DNA from: Weissella confusa
GTDB taxonomy: Bacteria > Bacillota > Bacilli > Lactobacillales > Lactobacillaceae
NCBI GenBank assembly: GCA_016466735.1
Contig: JAAOED010000021.1
Location: 1 to 43,517 of the forward strand
DNA length: 43,517 bases
Direction of reading: 5' to 3'
Below are positions 1 to 7,430 of this stretch, one piece after another (within the stretch, counting starts at the first letter, position 1; each line of letters starts with the position of its first letter). Both the position numbers and the translations under genes were made by a program. The notes beneath the pieces were generated by a model that was given only the letters and a program-made list of their open reading frames with translations, had not been told where the DNA came from and searched no databases.

Positions 1-144
1 ACTGGTTGCAGCTGGTCTGTCCTTTTTTATTTTTACACCCAAAAACAAAAAAAAGGTACCAACAACCAATCGCGTGAGCGAGTGGTCATCAGTACCAAAT
101 ATTTTAGAACCCTTTTTCTGTTTTCAATAGTTTTCTTTGGCATA

Positions 145-158
145 AGAAACCGCTTACA
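145..158 (+). promoter_or_regulatory. cre-like catabolite-response site
   Basis: AGAAACCGCTTACA fits the CcpA consensus TGWNANCGNTNWCA at every defined position except the first base. It lies about 40 bp before the start of the dehydrogenase gene, next to a weak promoter-like pair (TTGGCA 137-142, TATGGT 162-167, spacer 19). Catabolite repression of the downstream gene is an inference. Confidence 0.5.
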
Positions 159-199
159 TGATATGGTGTAGTTAATCAAAAATAATGGGGGATTATCAC

Positions 200-1081
200 A
201 TGTCATATCAAAAAGTAACAATCGTTGGTGGTGGAACACTAGGCTCACAAATTGCCTACGTATCAGCGTTCCACGGTAAGGATGTCACGGTGTGGGGCCG
301 TTCTGACTCTTCACTAGAAAAGGCACAAGCGCGTGTTGCACGTTGGGAAGACGGTGTACGTCGCGACTTGCAAGCAACTGACGAACAAATCGAAGCTGCC
401 CGCAATCATTTAACGTACGTCACTGATTTGGGCGAGGCACTTGCTGGGGCTGACTTGGTGATTGAGGCGTTGCCAGAAGCACCAGCTACCAAGACTGAGT
501 TCTACGAAAAGTTTGCCAAGTTGGCTGAGCCACAAACGGTTGTGGCTACCAACTCTTCAACGTTGTTGCCATCTGCCTTTGCCGAGGCAACTGGCAGACC
601 TGAAAAGTTCTTGGCTTACCACTTTGCTAACGAAATTTGGAAGAATAACACGGCCGAAATCATGCCACACCCAGGCACTGCACCTGAATTGCCGGCCACG
701 TTTGAAGAATACTCACGTGAAATTGGCATGGTGCCAATTATGGTTAAGAAGGAACAACCAGGTTATGTGTTGAATTCACTGCTTGTGCCATTGCTTGATG
801 CTGGTTCGCAACTTTGGGCAAATGAAATTGCGGATCCGGAGACAATCGATAAGACATGGATGATTGCGACTGGTGCGCCAGCTGGACCATTTGCCATTAT
901 GGACACGGTGGGGTTGAATACGGTTTATGCGATTAACATCATGAACCCAGAGCCATCACATCAAGAAATTGCCAAGAAGGTGAAGGCAATGATTGATGCC
1001 GGTCACATTGGTGTTGAATCAGGTGAGGGATTCTATAAGTATCCTAACCCAGCATACCTAGCACCAGATTTCTTGAAGTAA
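200..1081 (+). CDS. 3-hydroxyacyl-CoA dehydrogenase family protein
   Basis: This is an NAD-dependent oxidoreductase of the 3-hydroxyacyl-CoA (3-hydroxybutyryl-CoA) dehydrogenase family, 293 residues, cytoplasmic. The N-terminus carries a Rossmann dinucleotide site, G10-x-G12-x-x-G15. An ATNSS segment and the YHFANE segment with H141 match the catalytic His region, which is usually HFFNP. The C-terminal half has the family's helical dimerisation domain (GAPAGPFAIMD, GEGFYKY). The ATG at 200 is preferred over the in-frame ATG at 185 because GGGGGA (187-192) is then a correctly spaced ribosome binding site. It is a single gene with its own terminator and a cre-like site upstream. Lactic acid bacteria generally lack full beta-oxidation, so the natural substrate is uncertain; short beta-hydroxy acids are possible. 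Confidence 0.85.
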   Translation: MSYQKVTIVGGGTLGSQIAYVSAFHGKDVTVWGRSDSSLEKAQARVARWEDGVRRDLQATDEQIEAARNHLTYVTDLGEALAGADLVIEALPEAPATKTEFYEKFAKLAEPQTVVATNSSTLLPSAFAEATGRPEKFLAYHFANEIWKNNTAEIMPHPGTAPELPATFEEYSREIGMVPIMVKKEQPGYVLNSLLVPLLDAGSQLWANEIADPETIDKTWMIATGAPAGPFAIMDTVGLNTVYAINIMNPEPSHQEIAKKVKAMIDAGHIGVESGEGFYKYPNPAYLAPDFLK

Positions 1082-1091
1082 AATGTGGATA

Positions 1092-1127
1092 CAACCATCT
1101 GCCTTTGTAGGAGATGGTTGTTTTTTG
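1092..1127 (+). terminator. terminator after hydroxyacyl-CoA dehydrogenase gene
   Basis: CAACCATCT (1092-1100) pairs with AGATGGTTG (1112-1120) and is followed by a T-run. Confidence 0.85.
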
Positions 1128-1161
1128 TTATGCAGGAAAAGGGTTGCATGTATTTCGAGTT

Positions 1162-1236
1162 TTGACTTTTAAAAATCACCTAGACCGTGTAAACTTGTAA
1201 GCGATTAGAACATGATAGAGACGGTGGTTAACCGCC
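1162..1236 (+). promoter_or_regulatory. nagA control region: promoter, cre-like site, dyad
   Basis: A TTGACT -35-like box (1162-1167) is followed by TGTAAA (1188-1193; the 20-bp spacer is long). CTAGACC (1180-1186) resembles half of the dre/NagR-type operator TGGTCTAGACCA. TGTAAGCGATTAGA (1196-1209) fits the cre consensus with one mismatch. GGTGGTTAACCGCC (1223-1236) is a near-perfect dyad. Dual control by CcpA and by the GntR regulator encoded downstream is likely but inferred. Confidence 0.45.
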
Positions 1237-1276
1237 TGTACCAATTTAGTTTTTCTATAAACAAGGGGAGTTCATC

Positions 1277-2452
1277 ATGAGTACAGTTTTGACGCACGCA
1301 ACTATCTATACCGGCGAACAAGAAGTGCCAGTAATCAAGGATGCTTACATCCGTTTCGACAAGCAAATTGAAGCGATGGGACCAATGAGCGAATTGGTAG
1401 TGACATCAGCCGATAATGTCGTACGTGCGGATCGTAAGGTAATTGTTCCTGGCTTCATCGACGTACACACACATGGTGCTTACGGCTTTGATACGATGGA
1501 TGGTGTCACGGAAGATATCATTAAGATGGTTCACGGCCAAATTTCAGAAGGAATTACGTCGGTCTTCCCAACGACAATGACGCAAGCTGTGGACAATATC
1601 TCGAAGTCAATGGAGGCGGTAAATGAAGCTGCCAAGCAAGAACCAGCAATCGTTGGTGTGCACTTGGAAGGGCCATTTATCAATCCACACTTCAAGGGTG
1701 CGCAACCAGAGGAGCACATTATTGCGCCAAGTATTGATTTGGTAAAGAAGTGGAACGAATTGTCAGGTAACCGTGTGCGTTTGATTACGTACGCACCCGA
1801 GCAAGCTGAAGATGTACGTGCATTTGAGGACTACCTAGCGGATAACAACATTATCGGTTCAATTGGTCACTCAAACGCCACCCGTGATTTCTTGCAACAC
1901 AATTCTAAGGCAAGCCACATCACACACCTATATAACGCGCAACGTCCAATGTCACATCGTGAACCTGGTGTAACGGGACACGCCATGTTGGAAGATAACA
2001 TCCGTACAGAGTTGATTGTGGATGGTTTCCACGTATACCCTGATATGGTTAACATGGCCTACAAGTTGAAGACGGCTAACCGCATTGATTTGATTACGGA
2101 TTCAATGCGTGCCAAGGGACTTGGGGACGGCGAGTCAGAGCTAGGCGGTCAAAAGGTTTGGGTTAAGGATAAGCAAGCCCGCCTTGAAGATGGTACTTTG
2201 GCCGGTTCAGTACTTGAGTTTGACGATGCATTCCGCAATGTGATGGCCTTTACAGGTGCATCAATTGAAGAGGCAATTCAAATGGCATCAGTTAACCAAG
2301 CGGTTGAGTTTGGTTTGACAAACAAGGGAACGTTGACGATTGGCAAGGATGCGGATTTGAATGTGTTTAGTGCAGATTTGACATCTTTGGAAGCAACTTA
2401 TAGTTTGGGTCGTCACTTCTCAAAGGCTGACGTTCCGACAGCGGAGGACTAA
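1277..2452 (+). CDS. nagA: N-acetylglucosamine-6-phosphate deacetylase
   Basis: NagA hydrolyses GlcNAc-6-phosphate to glucosamine-6-phosphate and acetate in the cytoplasm, feeding amino sugars into cell-wall synthesis or glycolysis. At 391 residues it has the usual length. Visible amidohydrolase motifs are H64-T-H66 after PGFID, the metal ligand E131 in HLEGPF, H198 in IGHSNA, H217 in THLYNA, and the catalytic D275 in ITDSMRAKGL. A C-terminal GTLTIGKDADL strand is typical of the amidohydrolase composite domain. The start has AAGGGGAG (1263-1270) at good spacing. It is followed after one base by the GntR regulator gene, the arrangement known from nagA-nagR/yvoA loci. Confidence 0.95.
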   Translation: MSTVLTHATIYTGEQEVPVIKDAYIRFDKQIEAMGPMSELVVTSADNVVRADRKVIVPGFIDVHTHGAYGFDTMDGVTEDIIKMVHGQISEGITSVFPTTMTQAVDNISKSMEAVNEAAKQEPAIVGVHLEGPFINPHFKGAQPEEHIIAPSIDLVKKWNELSGNRVRLITYAPEQAEDVRAFEDYLADNNIIGSIGHSNATRDFLQHNSKASHITHLYNAQRPMSHREPGVTGHAMLEDNIRTELIVDGFHVYPDMVNMAYKLKTANRIDLITDSMRAKGLGDGESELGGQKVWVKDKQARLEDGTLAGSVLEFDDAFRNVMAFTGASIEEAIQMASVNQAVEFGLTNKGTLTIGKDADLNVFSADLTSLEATYSLGRHFSKADVPTAED

Positions 2453-2453
2453 T

Positions 2454-3155
2454 ATGGGCGCACCCGTATATATTCAAATTCACGATGAAATCAGTGAAGC
2501 CATTGAAGCTGGTCGTTGGGTGCCGGGGGACAAGATTCCGGCAGAACGTGAACTGGCTGAACAATTTGGGGTATCACGCATGACTTTGCGTCAAGCGGTG
2601 ATGATGCTAGTAGACGAAGGCGTTTTGGAACGTCGAGTTGGATCAGGAACTTATGTTGCTGAACGCAAAGTTCAAGAACAATTGAACGGCGTTACGTCAT
2701 TCACTGAAATGATGGCGGCAGCTGGTAAAGTTGCAACATCACGCACGATTTCTTTCCATATTGGAAAGGCATCAAACTCTGAACAAGAGCAGTTACAACT
2801 GGGTGAGGATGGCCAGGTGCTTCGCATGGAGCGTGTTCGTTACGGTAATGATGAGCCGATTGCGTTTGAAGTTGCCTCAATTCCAGCAACCCTAGTTGAC
2901 GGCTTAGCGCGTGAAAGCCTAACAAACTCACTGTATCGAACGCTTTCTGAAGAACGTGGTCTAAAGATTGGCCGTGCGCAACAAACGGTGACGGCGGCTG
3001 CGGTTACCGAACGCATTTCTGAATATTTAGGCATTAAGCGTGGTGATCCAGTCTTGGTCATGCGACAAATTACGTTTGACACAAACGATCGCCCGTTCGA
3101 GTACGTTCGTACCCAATATGTTGGGTCTCGTTTCGAATTCTTTTTGGAAAAATAA
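2454..3155 (+). CDS. GntR/HutC-family transcriptional regulator (NagR/YvoA-like)
   Basis: This 233-residue repressor has an N-terminal winged helix (about residues 5-72, with PGDKIPAERELAEQFGVSRMT and the wing RRVGSGTYV) and a C-terminal UTRA effector domain (about 90-230, with the arginines of the VLRMERVRYGNDEPI segment). HutC-subfamily members bind phosphorylated sugars; the one-base gap after nagA suggests GlcNAc-6-P or GlcN-6-P as effector. A GGAGG (2443-2447) inside the end of nagA serves the ATG at 2454, so the two genes form an operon. Its likely target is the region upstream of nagA. Specific effector and operator are inferred. Confidence 0.9.
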   Translation: MGAPVYIQIHDEISEAIEAGRWVPGDKIPAERELAEQFGVSRMTLRQAVMMLVDEGVLERRVGSGTYVAERKVQEQLNGVTSFTEMMAAAGKVATSRTISFHIGKASNSEQEQLQLGEDGQVLRMERVRYGNDEPIAFEVASIPATLVDGLARESLTNSLYRTLSEERGLKIGRAQQTVTAAAVTERISEYLGIKRGDPVLVMRQITFDTNDRPFEYVRTQYVGSRFEFFLEK

Positions 3156-3163
3156 TCACAAGC

Positions 3164-3190
3164 AAAACGCCTACATGTAGGCGTTTTTTA
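3164..3190 (+). terminator. terminator of nagA-gntR operon
   Basis: AAAACGCCTACATGTAGGCG is a near loop-less perfect palindrome followed by TTTTTT. Confidence 0.9.
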
Positions 3191-3204
3191 GCTAAAACCG
3201 TTTT

Positions 3205-3234
3205 TTGTGCACAATCTCTGAAAGCGTGTATAAT
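3205..3234 (+). promoter_or_regulatory. promoter of DUF1097 gene
   Basis: TTGTGC (3205-3210), 18-bp spacer, TATAAT (3229-3234). Confidence 0.6.
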
Positions 3235-3283
3235 TACTTACCGTTAGTAATTATTATTCATTGTTTGCGTAGGAGAAAGAGAA

Positions 3284-3784
3284 ATGCATAAGTTAAATCC
3301 AACAATTGCTTTGGCGTTGTTTGTGGCAACCATTCCATCACTTTGGGCGGTTGCGGCACCGTTTGTTGGCGTGACGGTTGGAGCAGCTGCCTTGATTACG
3401 GGTGGTTTCTTTGTGGCGTCAGGTAACGATCCTAAGAATAAGTGGCGTGAGCTATTTGGAATGTGGCTTGGAATTCCTTGGGGGATGATGGCCGTAACAT
3501 TCCCGGGATTGACGGGCTGGCCTAAGACAACGCTATTTGTGACCTTGTTCGTCCTAGGCGCATTAGCTGTTTTGATTTCTGGCATGCCTGGTATTCGTAA
3601 CTGGGTTGATACAGCAGCTTGGTTGACTGGCTGGGCAATCTCAATCATCATTTTGAGTTTGAATGGTGGACCTGCTAAGTTTGGTACGATGCCATTGCAA
3701 ATTGCCGGTGCGATGTTGGCTGGTATTTTCATTGTTGGTGTTTTGGGACGTATCGTCGTCGATGCGCTTTCAAAGCAAAACTAA
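3284..3784 (+). CDS. DUF1097 family membrane protein
   Basis: A 166-residue integral membrane protein that resembles the DUF1097 family (for example E. coli YcdZ), whose function is not established. About five hydrophobic helices are visible: residues 5-25, 30-48, 65-85, 88-105 and 115-160, the last being long and probably two. A conserved-looking NKWRELFGMWLGIPWG loop lies between helices 2 and 3. AGGAGA (3271-3276) precedes the ATG at a normal distance. It is monocistronic, between its own promoter and a terminator. A transport or membrane-accessory role is possible, but nothing in the sequence identifies a substrate. Confidence 0.7.
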   Translation: MHKLNPTIALALFVATIPSLWAVAAPFVGVTVGAAALITGGFFVASGNDPKNKWRELFGMWLGIPWGMMAVTFPGLTGWPKTTLFVTLFVLGALAVLISGMPGIRNWVDTAAWLTGWAISIIILSLNGGPAKFGTMPLQIAGAMLAGIFIVGVLGRIVVDALSKQN

Positions 3785-3796
3785 AGAGATAAAGTT

Positions 3797-3828
3797 AGGA
3801 AGAACGCTTGTAGTTGTTCTTCCTTTTT
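3797..3828 (+). terminator. terminator of DUF1097 gene
   Basis: AGGAAGAAC (3797-3805) pairs with GTTCTTCCT (3816-3824), then T5. The rpsD -35 box appears to lie inside this hairpin. Confidence 0.85.
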
Positions 3829-3836
3829 GTTAAACT
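3808..3836 (+). promoter_or_regulatory. rpsD promoter
   Basis: TTGTAG (3808-3813), 17-bp spacer, TAAACT (3831-3836). It overlaps the upstream terminator and would start transcription near 3843, just before the structured leader. Confidence 0.55.
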
Positions 3837-3842
3837 AATTGA

Positions 3843-4019
3843 AGTGTTGAAAACTGCAGCGGATTGTCCGCAAGCTCGTCAACAATTCACCGACCCGTTT
3901 CAATTATGGCGGAGAACACACCAGTACCCGCGCTGCAGCGGTGAAAGTTTGGGTGAATTGCACGAATGTGAGGCAATTCTCTAGAATTCAACAAAAATAA
4001 ATTCTGGAGGACATTTAAT
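3843..4019 (+). ncRNA. rpsD mRNA leader, probable S4 autoregulatory element
   Basis: The 180-nt leader is strongly structured. CAATTCACC (3883-3891) pairs with GGTGAATTG (3952-3960), enclosing a domain with two copies of CTGCAGCGG (3854-3862 and 3933-3941). Downstream, AATTC (3975-3979) can pair with GAATT (3984-3988), or CTAGAATT (3981-3988) can pair with AATTCTGG (4000-4007), which covers part of the GGAGG ribosome binding site (4006-4010). S4 is known to repress its own mRNA in Bacilli; that this leader binds S4 is inferred from position and architecture. Confidence 0.6.
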
Positions 4020-4631
4020 ATGTCACGTTATACTGGACCTAAGTTCCGTGTTTCACGTCGTTTGGGTGTTTCTTTGTCAGGTACTGGTAAGGAAATTGCT
4101 CGTCGTAACTACGCCCCTGGAGATCACGGTGCCGGCCGCCGCGCAAAGATTTCTGATTACGGTATGCAATTGGCTGAAAAGCAAAAGGTACGTTTCACGT
4201 ACGGTTTGACTGAGCGTCAATTCCACAACTTGTTTAACAAGGCTGGTAAGATCCGTAAGGGTACGCACGGTGAAAACTTCATCGTATTGTTGGAGCGTCG
4301 TTTGGACAACATTGTTTACCGTTTGGGCTTGGCTTCAACGCGTCAACAAGCACGTCAATTGGTTAACCACGGCCACATCTTGGTTGATGGTAAGCGTGTT
4401 GACATTCCTTCATACGAAGTTACTGTAGGTCAAGAGATCTCAGTTCGTGAGAAGTCACAAAAGAACGTTTACATCCAAGCTTCTTTGGAAGCTACGGCTG
4501 GAACGTTGCCATTCGTTGAGTTCAACAAGGACGAGATGAAGGGTTCATTGGTTCGCTTGCCAGAGCGTTCAGAATTGGACCACGATTACAACGAAAACCT
4601 TATCGTTGAATACTACAACAAGTTGGGATAA
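4020..4631 (+). CDS. rpsD: 30S ribosomal protein S4
   Basis: S4 binds 16S rRNA early in small-subunit assembly and is a translational fidelity and autoregulatory protein. The 203 residues match the usual length. [16 protein letters not shown] at the N-terminus, the YAPGDHG segment and the S4 RNA-binding domain around residues 93-155 ([32 protein letters not shown]) are diagnostic. GGAGG (4006-4010) precedes the ATG. It is monocistronic with a strong terminator. As in other Firmicutes, it lies within reach of ezrA. Confidence 0.98.
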   Translation: MSRYTGPKFRVSRRLGVSLSGTGKEIARRNYAPGDHGAGRRAKISDYGMQLAEKQKVRFTYGLTERQFHNLFNKAGKIRKGTHGENFIVLLERRLDNIVYRLGLASTRQQARQLVNHGHILVDGKRVDIPSYEVTVGQEISVREKSQKNVYIQASLEATAGTLPFVEFNKDEMKGSLVRLPERSELDHDYNENLIVEYYNKLG

Positions 4632-4646
4632 TTTTATTATTCGTAC

Positions 4647-4660
4647 TTGTTGTACAACAA
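4647..4660. repeat. 14-bp perfect palindrome after rpsD
   Basis: TTGTTGTACAACAA reads the same on both strands and lies between the rpsD stop codon and its terminator. Its role is unknown; it could be a small 3' UTR hairpin or a protein-binding site. Confidence 0.4.
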
Positions 4661-4662
4661 AG

Positions 4663-4695
4663 AAGCACGAAACGCCTATGTTTCGTGCTTTTTTT
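4663..4695 (+). terminator. rpsD terminator
   Basis: AAGCACGAAAC (4663-4673) pairs perfectly with GTTTCGTGCTT (4680-4690), followed by a long T-run. Confidence 0.93.
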
Positions 4696-4744
4696 GTGGA
4701 ATTCTCAAGGTTCAAAAAAAGGAAACAACTTGAATTGCGCCAGA

Positions 4745-4753
4745 TGGTACAAT
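4745..4753 (+). promoter_or_regulatory. extended -10 promoter of acyltransferase gene
   Basis: TGGTACAAT is an extended -10 element (TGn plus TACAAT); no good -35 is visible at 17 bp. Confidence 0.5.
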
Positions 4754-4787
4754 TAGGCTTATCCAATAATTCTTTGGGAGTAAAATT

Positions 4788-5864
4788 ATGGAAAAATCTG
4801 TCGCGAAAAAGAAGCGTGTTGGTTGGCTAGATTACGGGAAGGGCATTCTGATTTTGAGTGTCGTGCTAGTTCACACGGTTGGCTCTCTATATAAAACAGG
4901 TCAATTTCCAGCAGCAATGATGGGGTTGGAGATGGCACAACGCATACTATTTATGTTTGTTATGCCAGTGTTCTTTGCTATTTCTGGGTACTTGTTTAAG
5001 CCTTCAACTGACTGGCGCCAATATCTAATGGGACTGGGGAAGAAGTTAGTGATGTTGGGCGTGCCGTATATTGTCTTTTCGGTTATCTACGTTATCCTAC
5101 AAAACCTGTCGTCGGCTACAGTTCATGATCGTTATGCAATCAGTGATTTGTTGTATATCGGGGTAAATCCAGTTGGGTATTTGTGGTACTTATATGTGTA
5201 CTTCTTTATTTTGGTACTGTTCGGTGCACTGACGTTGGTTATTAAGCATAAGGGCACGCTACTAGGTGTTTATGCGGTACTGTTTGCATTGGCAATTATG
5301 GGATTCTTGCCAACACTTTATGCGATTAACCAAACAGTTCTTTGGGGCGCAACGTTCTTAGTTGGTTACTTACTACGTTCAAAGTTGCAGCGTGGCCAGA
5401 TGGCTGTGCTGGGTGGTGTGTCATTACTACTAATTATCGCTTTGTGGATTTTGCAAGGGGCGTCAACTTGGTTTTATGATACGAACTTCATTACGCCGGC
5501 CAATTTTGCGATGAAGCTTTTGACGATTCCAGTCTTCTTCGCAATCTTTATGTGGCTTGGAGAAATGACGGATAAAGTTTCAAACGTGGTGCGGTACTTT
5601 GGTAAGATTTCGCTCGTCATTTACTTGATTCACCCACCGGTTGTATCAATTGCCCGTATTGTCGTGATGAAGGTGCTAGGTAACAATCTGTTGATTGACT
5701 TGGTAATTGTCTTTGTGGTTGCGATGGCAGTTAGCTTGTTTGGTGAGTGGTTATCAAACAAGCTAAAGCTAGTGGCCTTTATCTTTTACCCAACACGATT
5801 CCTTCCAACGGGAATGGGGTTAAATATGTTGGCAATGATTAAGCGTCGCTTCTCTGCTGAATAA
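4788..5864 (+). CDS. acyltransferase 3 family membrane protein
   Basis: A 358-residue polytopic protein of the acyltransferase-3 (OafA/WecH/YrhL-like) family, which transfers acetyl or other acyl groups to sugars or membrane acceptors. The N-terminal KKKRVGWLDYGKGILILSVVLVHT holds the family's first helix with the conserved His; FVMPVFFAISGYLF follows in helix 2. About ten hydrophobic helices run to residue 335, with YLIHPPVVS near the end. The ATG has GGGAG (4776-4780). It is monocistronic. The acceptor could be exopolysaccharide, peptidoglycan or teichoic acid; the sequence does not decide. Confidence 0.85.
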   Translation: MEKSVAKKKRVGWLDYGKGILILSVVLVHTVGSLYKTGQFPAAMMGLEMAQRILFMFVMPVFFAISGYLFKPSTDWRQYLMGLGKKLVMLGVPYIVFSVIYVILQNLSSATVHDRYAISDLLYIGVNPVGYLWYLYVYFFILVLFGALTLVIKHKGTLLGVYAVLFALAIMGFLPTLYAINQTVLWGATFLVGYLLRSKLQRGQMAVLGGVSLLLIIALWILQGASTWFYDTNFITPANFAMKLLTIPVFFAIFMWLGEMTDKVSNVVRYFGKISLVIYLIHPPVVSIARIVVMKVLGNNLLIDLVIVFVVAMAVSLFGEWLSNKLKLVAFIFYPTRFLPTGMGLNMLAMIKRRFSAE

Positions 5865-5874
5865 CAACTGATTA

Positions 5875-5915
5875 AAATGGACTTGGTAATTCATGAGATT
5901 GCCGGGTCCATTTTT
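5875..5915 (+). terminator. terminator of acyltransferase gene
   Basis: AAATGGAC (5875-5882) pairs with GTCCATTT (5906-5913), with an inner GGTAAT/ATTGCC stem, then a T-run. Confidence 0.88.
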
Positions 5916-5962
5916 GTTTGCGGCATGAAGTGTTTGGAACGGTAATTCGCTTAGTGGCAGGC

Positions 5963-5968
5963 TATAAT
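5963..5968 (+). promoter_or_regulatory. -10 element of DyP peroxidase gene
   Basis: A perfect TATAAT lies 35 bp before the start codon. I do not see a convincing -35 at normal spacing. Confidence 0.4.
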
Positions 5969-6002
5969 AAATCAAAACGATATGATTTTGGGGGATAATA
6001 TC

Positions 6003-6947
6003 ATGCCAGTAACACCAACTAAGGCACAAGATGTATGGAAAGACGTGGGGAAGAATGTTTCTTTCGTTGTATTGAAATTAAAGCGCGAGAACTTGGCAAC
6101 TGATCAAGAAGCGATTGCTGAATTCGCGGATCGGTCACAAGCGATTGAACGATCAATGATGATTCGGGCCGCCGATGCAAATTTGAAGGTTTCGATTGGT
6201 TTCAGTCGAACGGCGTGGGATTATCTGTTTCCAAATGCCACGGTACCTAAGCAACTAGAAACCTACACAACATTGACCGGACCGGAATATAGCATGCCAG
6301 CATCAGAAGGTGATATCTTCTTGCACGTACGCGCGGGTGATGAAGCGGTCGTGTACGAAATTGTCCGTCAGTTCATGGTTTTCCTCGATCCGATTGCTAC
6401 GGTGATTGATGAGACGAAGGGGTTCCGTTATTTCGAAGGTCGCGCCATTATTGGCTTTATTGACGGTACCGAAGCACCGGCTGAATTTGAAGCGGCTGAC
6501 TATGCATTGGTAGGGGAGGAAGACCCGGAGTATATTAACGGATCGTACGCCTTTGCCCAAAAGTGGCTGCATGACATGGACTTCTGGGGCAAGATGAAAA
6601 CAGAAGAACAAGAAAAGGCAGTAGGCCGTCATAAGTTTGATGACTTGGAATTGGATGACGGGGAAAAATTCCATAATGCGCACAATGTTGCGGCTAAGAT
6701 TGAGGTTGATGGTGAGGAGCAAAAGATTGTCCGCATGAACGTGCCGTTTTCTGATCCGTCAACCGGCAAAACAGGAACGTATTTTATTGGTTATTCACGT
6801 TACTGGTCAGTCACAAAGGCGATGTTGCAACAAATGGTGGATATGTCAGACTTCTTGCTGACGTTCTCGACCATCCAATCGGGTCAACTGTTCTTTATTC
6901 CGTCGCGTGATACCCTAGGCGAAATTGCTGATGGGACACTGTTTTAG
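6003..6947 (+). CDS. DyP-type haem peroxidase
   Basis: Dye-decolorising peroxidases use haem b and hydrogen peroxide to oxidise dyes and other substrates; some have been proposed to release iron from haem. The 314-residue protein shows the diagnostic GRAIIGFIDGTEAP segment (GxxDG with the catalytic Asp, about residues 146-160), followed by the EQEKAVGRHKFDDLELDD segment. The NAHNVAA His (probable proximal haem ligand), an IVRMNVPF segment with the conserved Arg and the C-terminal QSGQLFFIPS complete the fold. There is no signal peptide or Tat motif, so it is probably cytoplasmic. The ATG at 6003 is chosen over the in-frame ATG at 5982 because GGGGGA (5990-5995) fits it. Confidence 0.9.
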   Translation: MPVTPTKAQDVWKDVGKNVSFVVLKLKRENLATDQEAIAEFADRSQAIERSMMIRAADANLKVSIGFSRTAWDYLFPNATVPKQLETYTTLTGPEYSMPASEGDIFLHVRAGDEAVVYEIVRQFMVFLDPIATVIDETKGFRYFEGRAIIGFIDGTEAPAEFEAADYALVGEEDPEYINGSYAFAQKWLHDMDFWGKMKTEEQEKAVGRHKFDDLELDDGEKFHNAHNVAAKIEVDGEEQKIVRMNVPFSDPSTGKTGTYFIGYSRYWSVTKAMLQQMVDMSDFLLTFSTIQSGQLFFIPSRDTLGEIADGTLF

Positions 6948-6952
6948 GCGTT

Positions 6953-6991
6953 AAACCAAAGCACTGACTACGGTCAGTGTTTTGGTTTTTA
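6953..6991 (+). terminator. terminator of DyP peroxidase gene
   Basis: AAACCAAAGCACTGAC (6953-6968) pairs with GTCAGTGTTTTGGTTT (6973-6988) around a TACG loop, with T-run. Confidence 0.92.
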
Positions 6992-7042
6992 CCAACTCTT
7001 TTAAAGAATACTGACCTTTTGTTCCCCACTGAAATCAACAGC

Positions 7043-7237
7043 TGTGGATAAATTGTGGATAAGTTTGTGGACGTGTTGTGGAAAGGCTGTGGAAAACTAT
7101 TCTAACCGTTATCATCGAATCCTCATTTTTTAACAAAGCTATCCACAGGTTATCCACAATTTGACGGCCTTTTAATTTGGTGACTGTGGATAATGTGGAA
7201 AACTTTTAATGCAAAAAGATGTCTATTTTGTGGAAAA
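7043..7237. other. DnaA-box cluster
   Basis: Ten sites related to the DnaA box TTATCCACA (reverse TGTGGATAA) lie within 195 bp. Four are perfect: 7043-7051, 7054-7062, 7150-7158 and 7185-7193. Four have one mismatch: 7088-7096, 7139-7147, 7194-7202 and 7229-7237. Two are weaker: 7066-7074 and 7077-7085. The first five start at 7043, 7054, 7066, 7077 and 7088, one helical turn apart, and 7139/7150 repeat that 11-bp step. AT-rich DNA follows (7195-7300). There is no dnaA or dnaN nearby, and genes on both sides point the same way, so this looks like a secondary DnaA-binding locus rather than the replication origin. Confidence 0.85.
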
Positions 7238-7272
7238 TGTCATGAGATATATAATTGCCCGCAAATAATCTG

Positions 7273-7284
7273 TAAACGCGTTTA
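7273..7284. repeat. 12-bp palindrome between DnaA cluster and ezrA
   Basis: TAAACGCGTTTA is a perfect palindrome in the AT-rich stretch that follows the DnaA boxes. It could be a regulator site; none is identified. Confidence 0.35.
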
Positions 7285-7335
7285 AAAAAGGTTAAAGAAC
7301 GCCAAGTAAAACCTAAGTCAGGGCAAAAAAAGCGG

Positions 7336-7364
7336 TTGTAAAACTGCGGGCGTGATACTCTAAT
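7336..7364 (+). promoter_or_regulatory. ezrA promoter
   Basis: TTGTAA (7336-7341), 17-bp spacer, TCTAAT (7359-7364). The 60-nt leader that follows contains a hairpin, CTTGGTGACG (7393-7402) with CGTCGCCAAAG (7409-7419), directly before the ribosome binding site. Confidence 0.5.
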
Positions 7365-7430
7365 ATGTAGATAATTCCCGAATAGTAAGGAGCTTGGTGA
7401 CGATTAGGCGTCGCCAAAGGTAGGTAGAGT

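Noticed and set aside
5982-6002. Longer start for the DyP peroxidase
   Set aside because: The in-frame ATG at 5982 has no ribosome binding site, and GGGGGA lies between it and the ATG at 6003.
7043-7300. Chromosomal replication origin (oriC)
   Set aside because: DnaA boxes and AT-rich DNA are present, but dnaA/dnaN are absent and gene direction does not switch here. Kept as a secondary DnaA-binding cluster.
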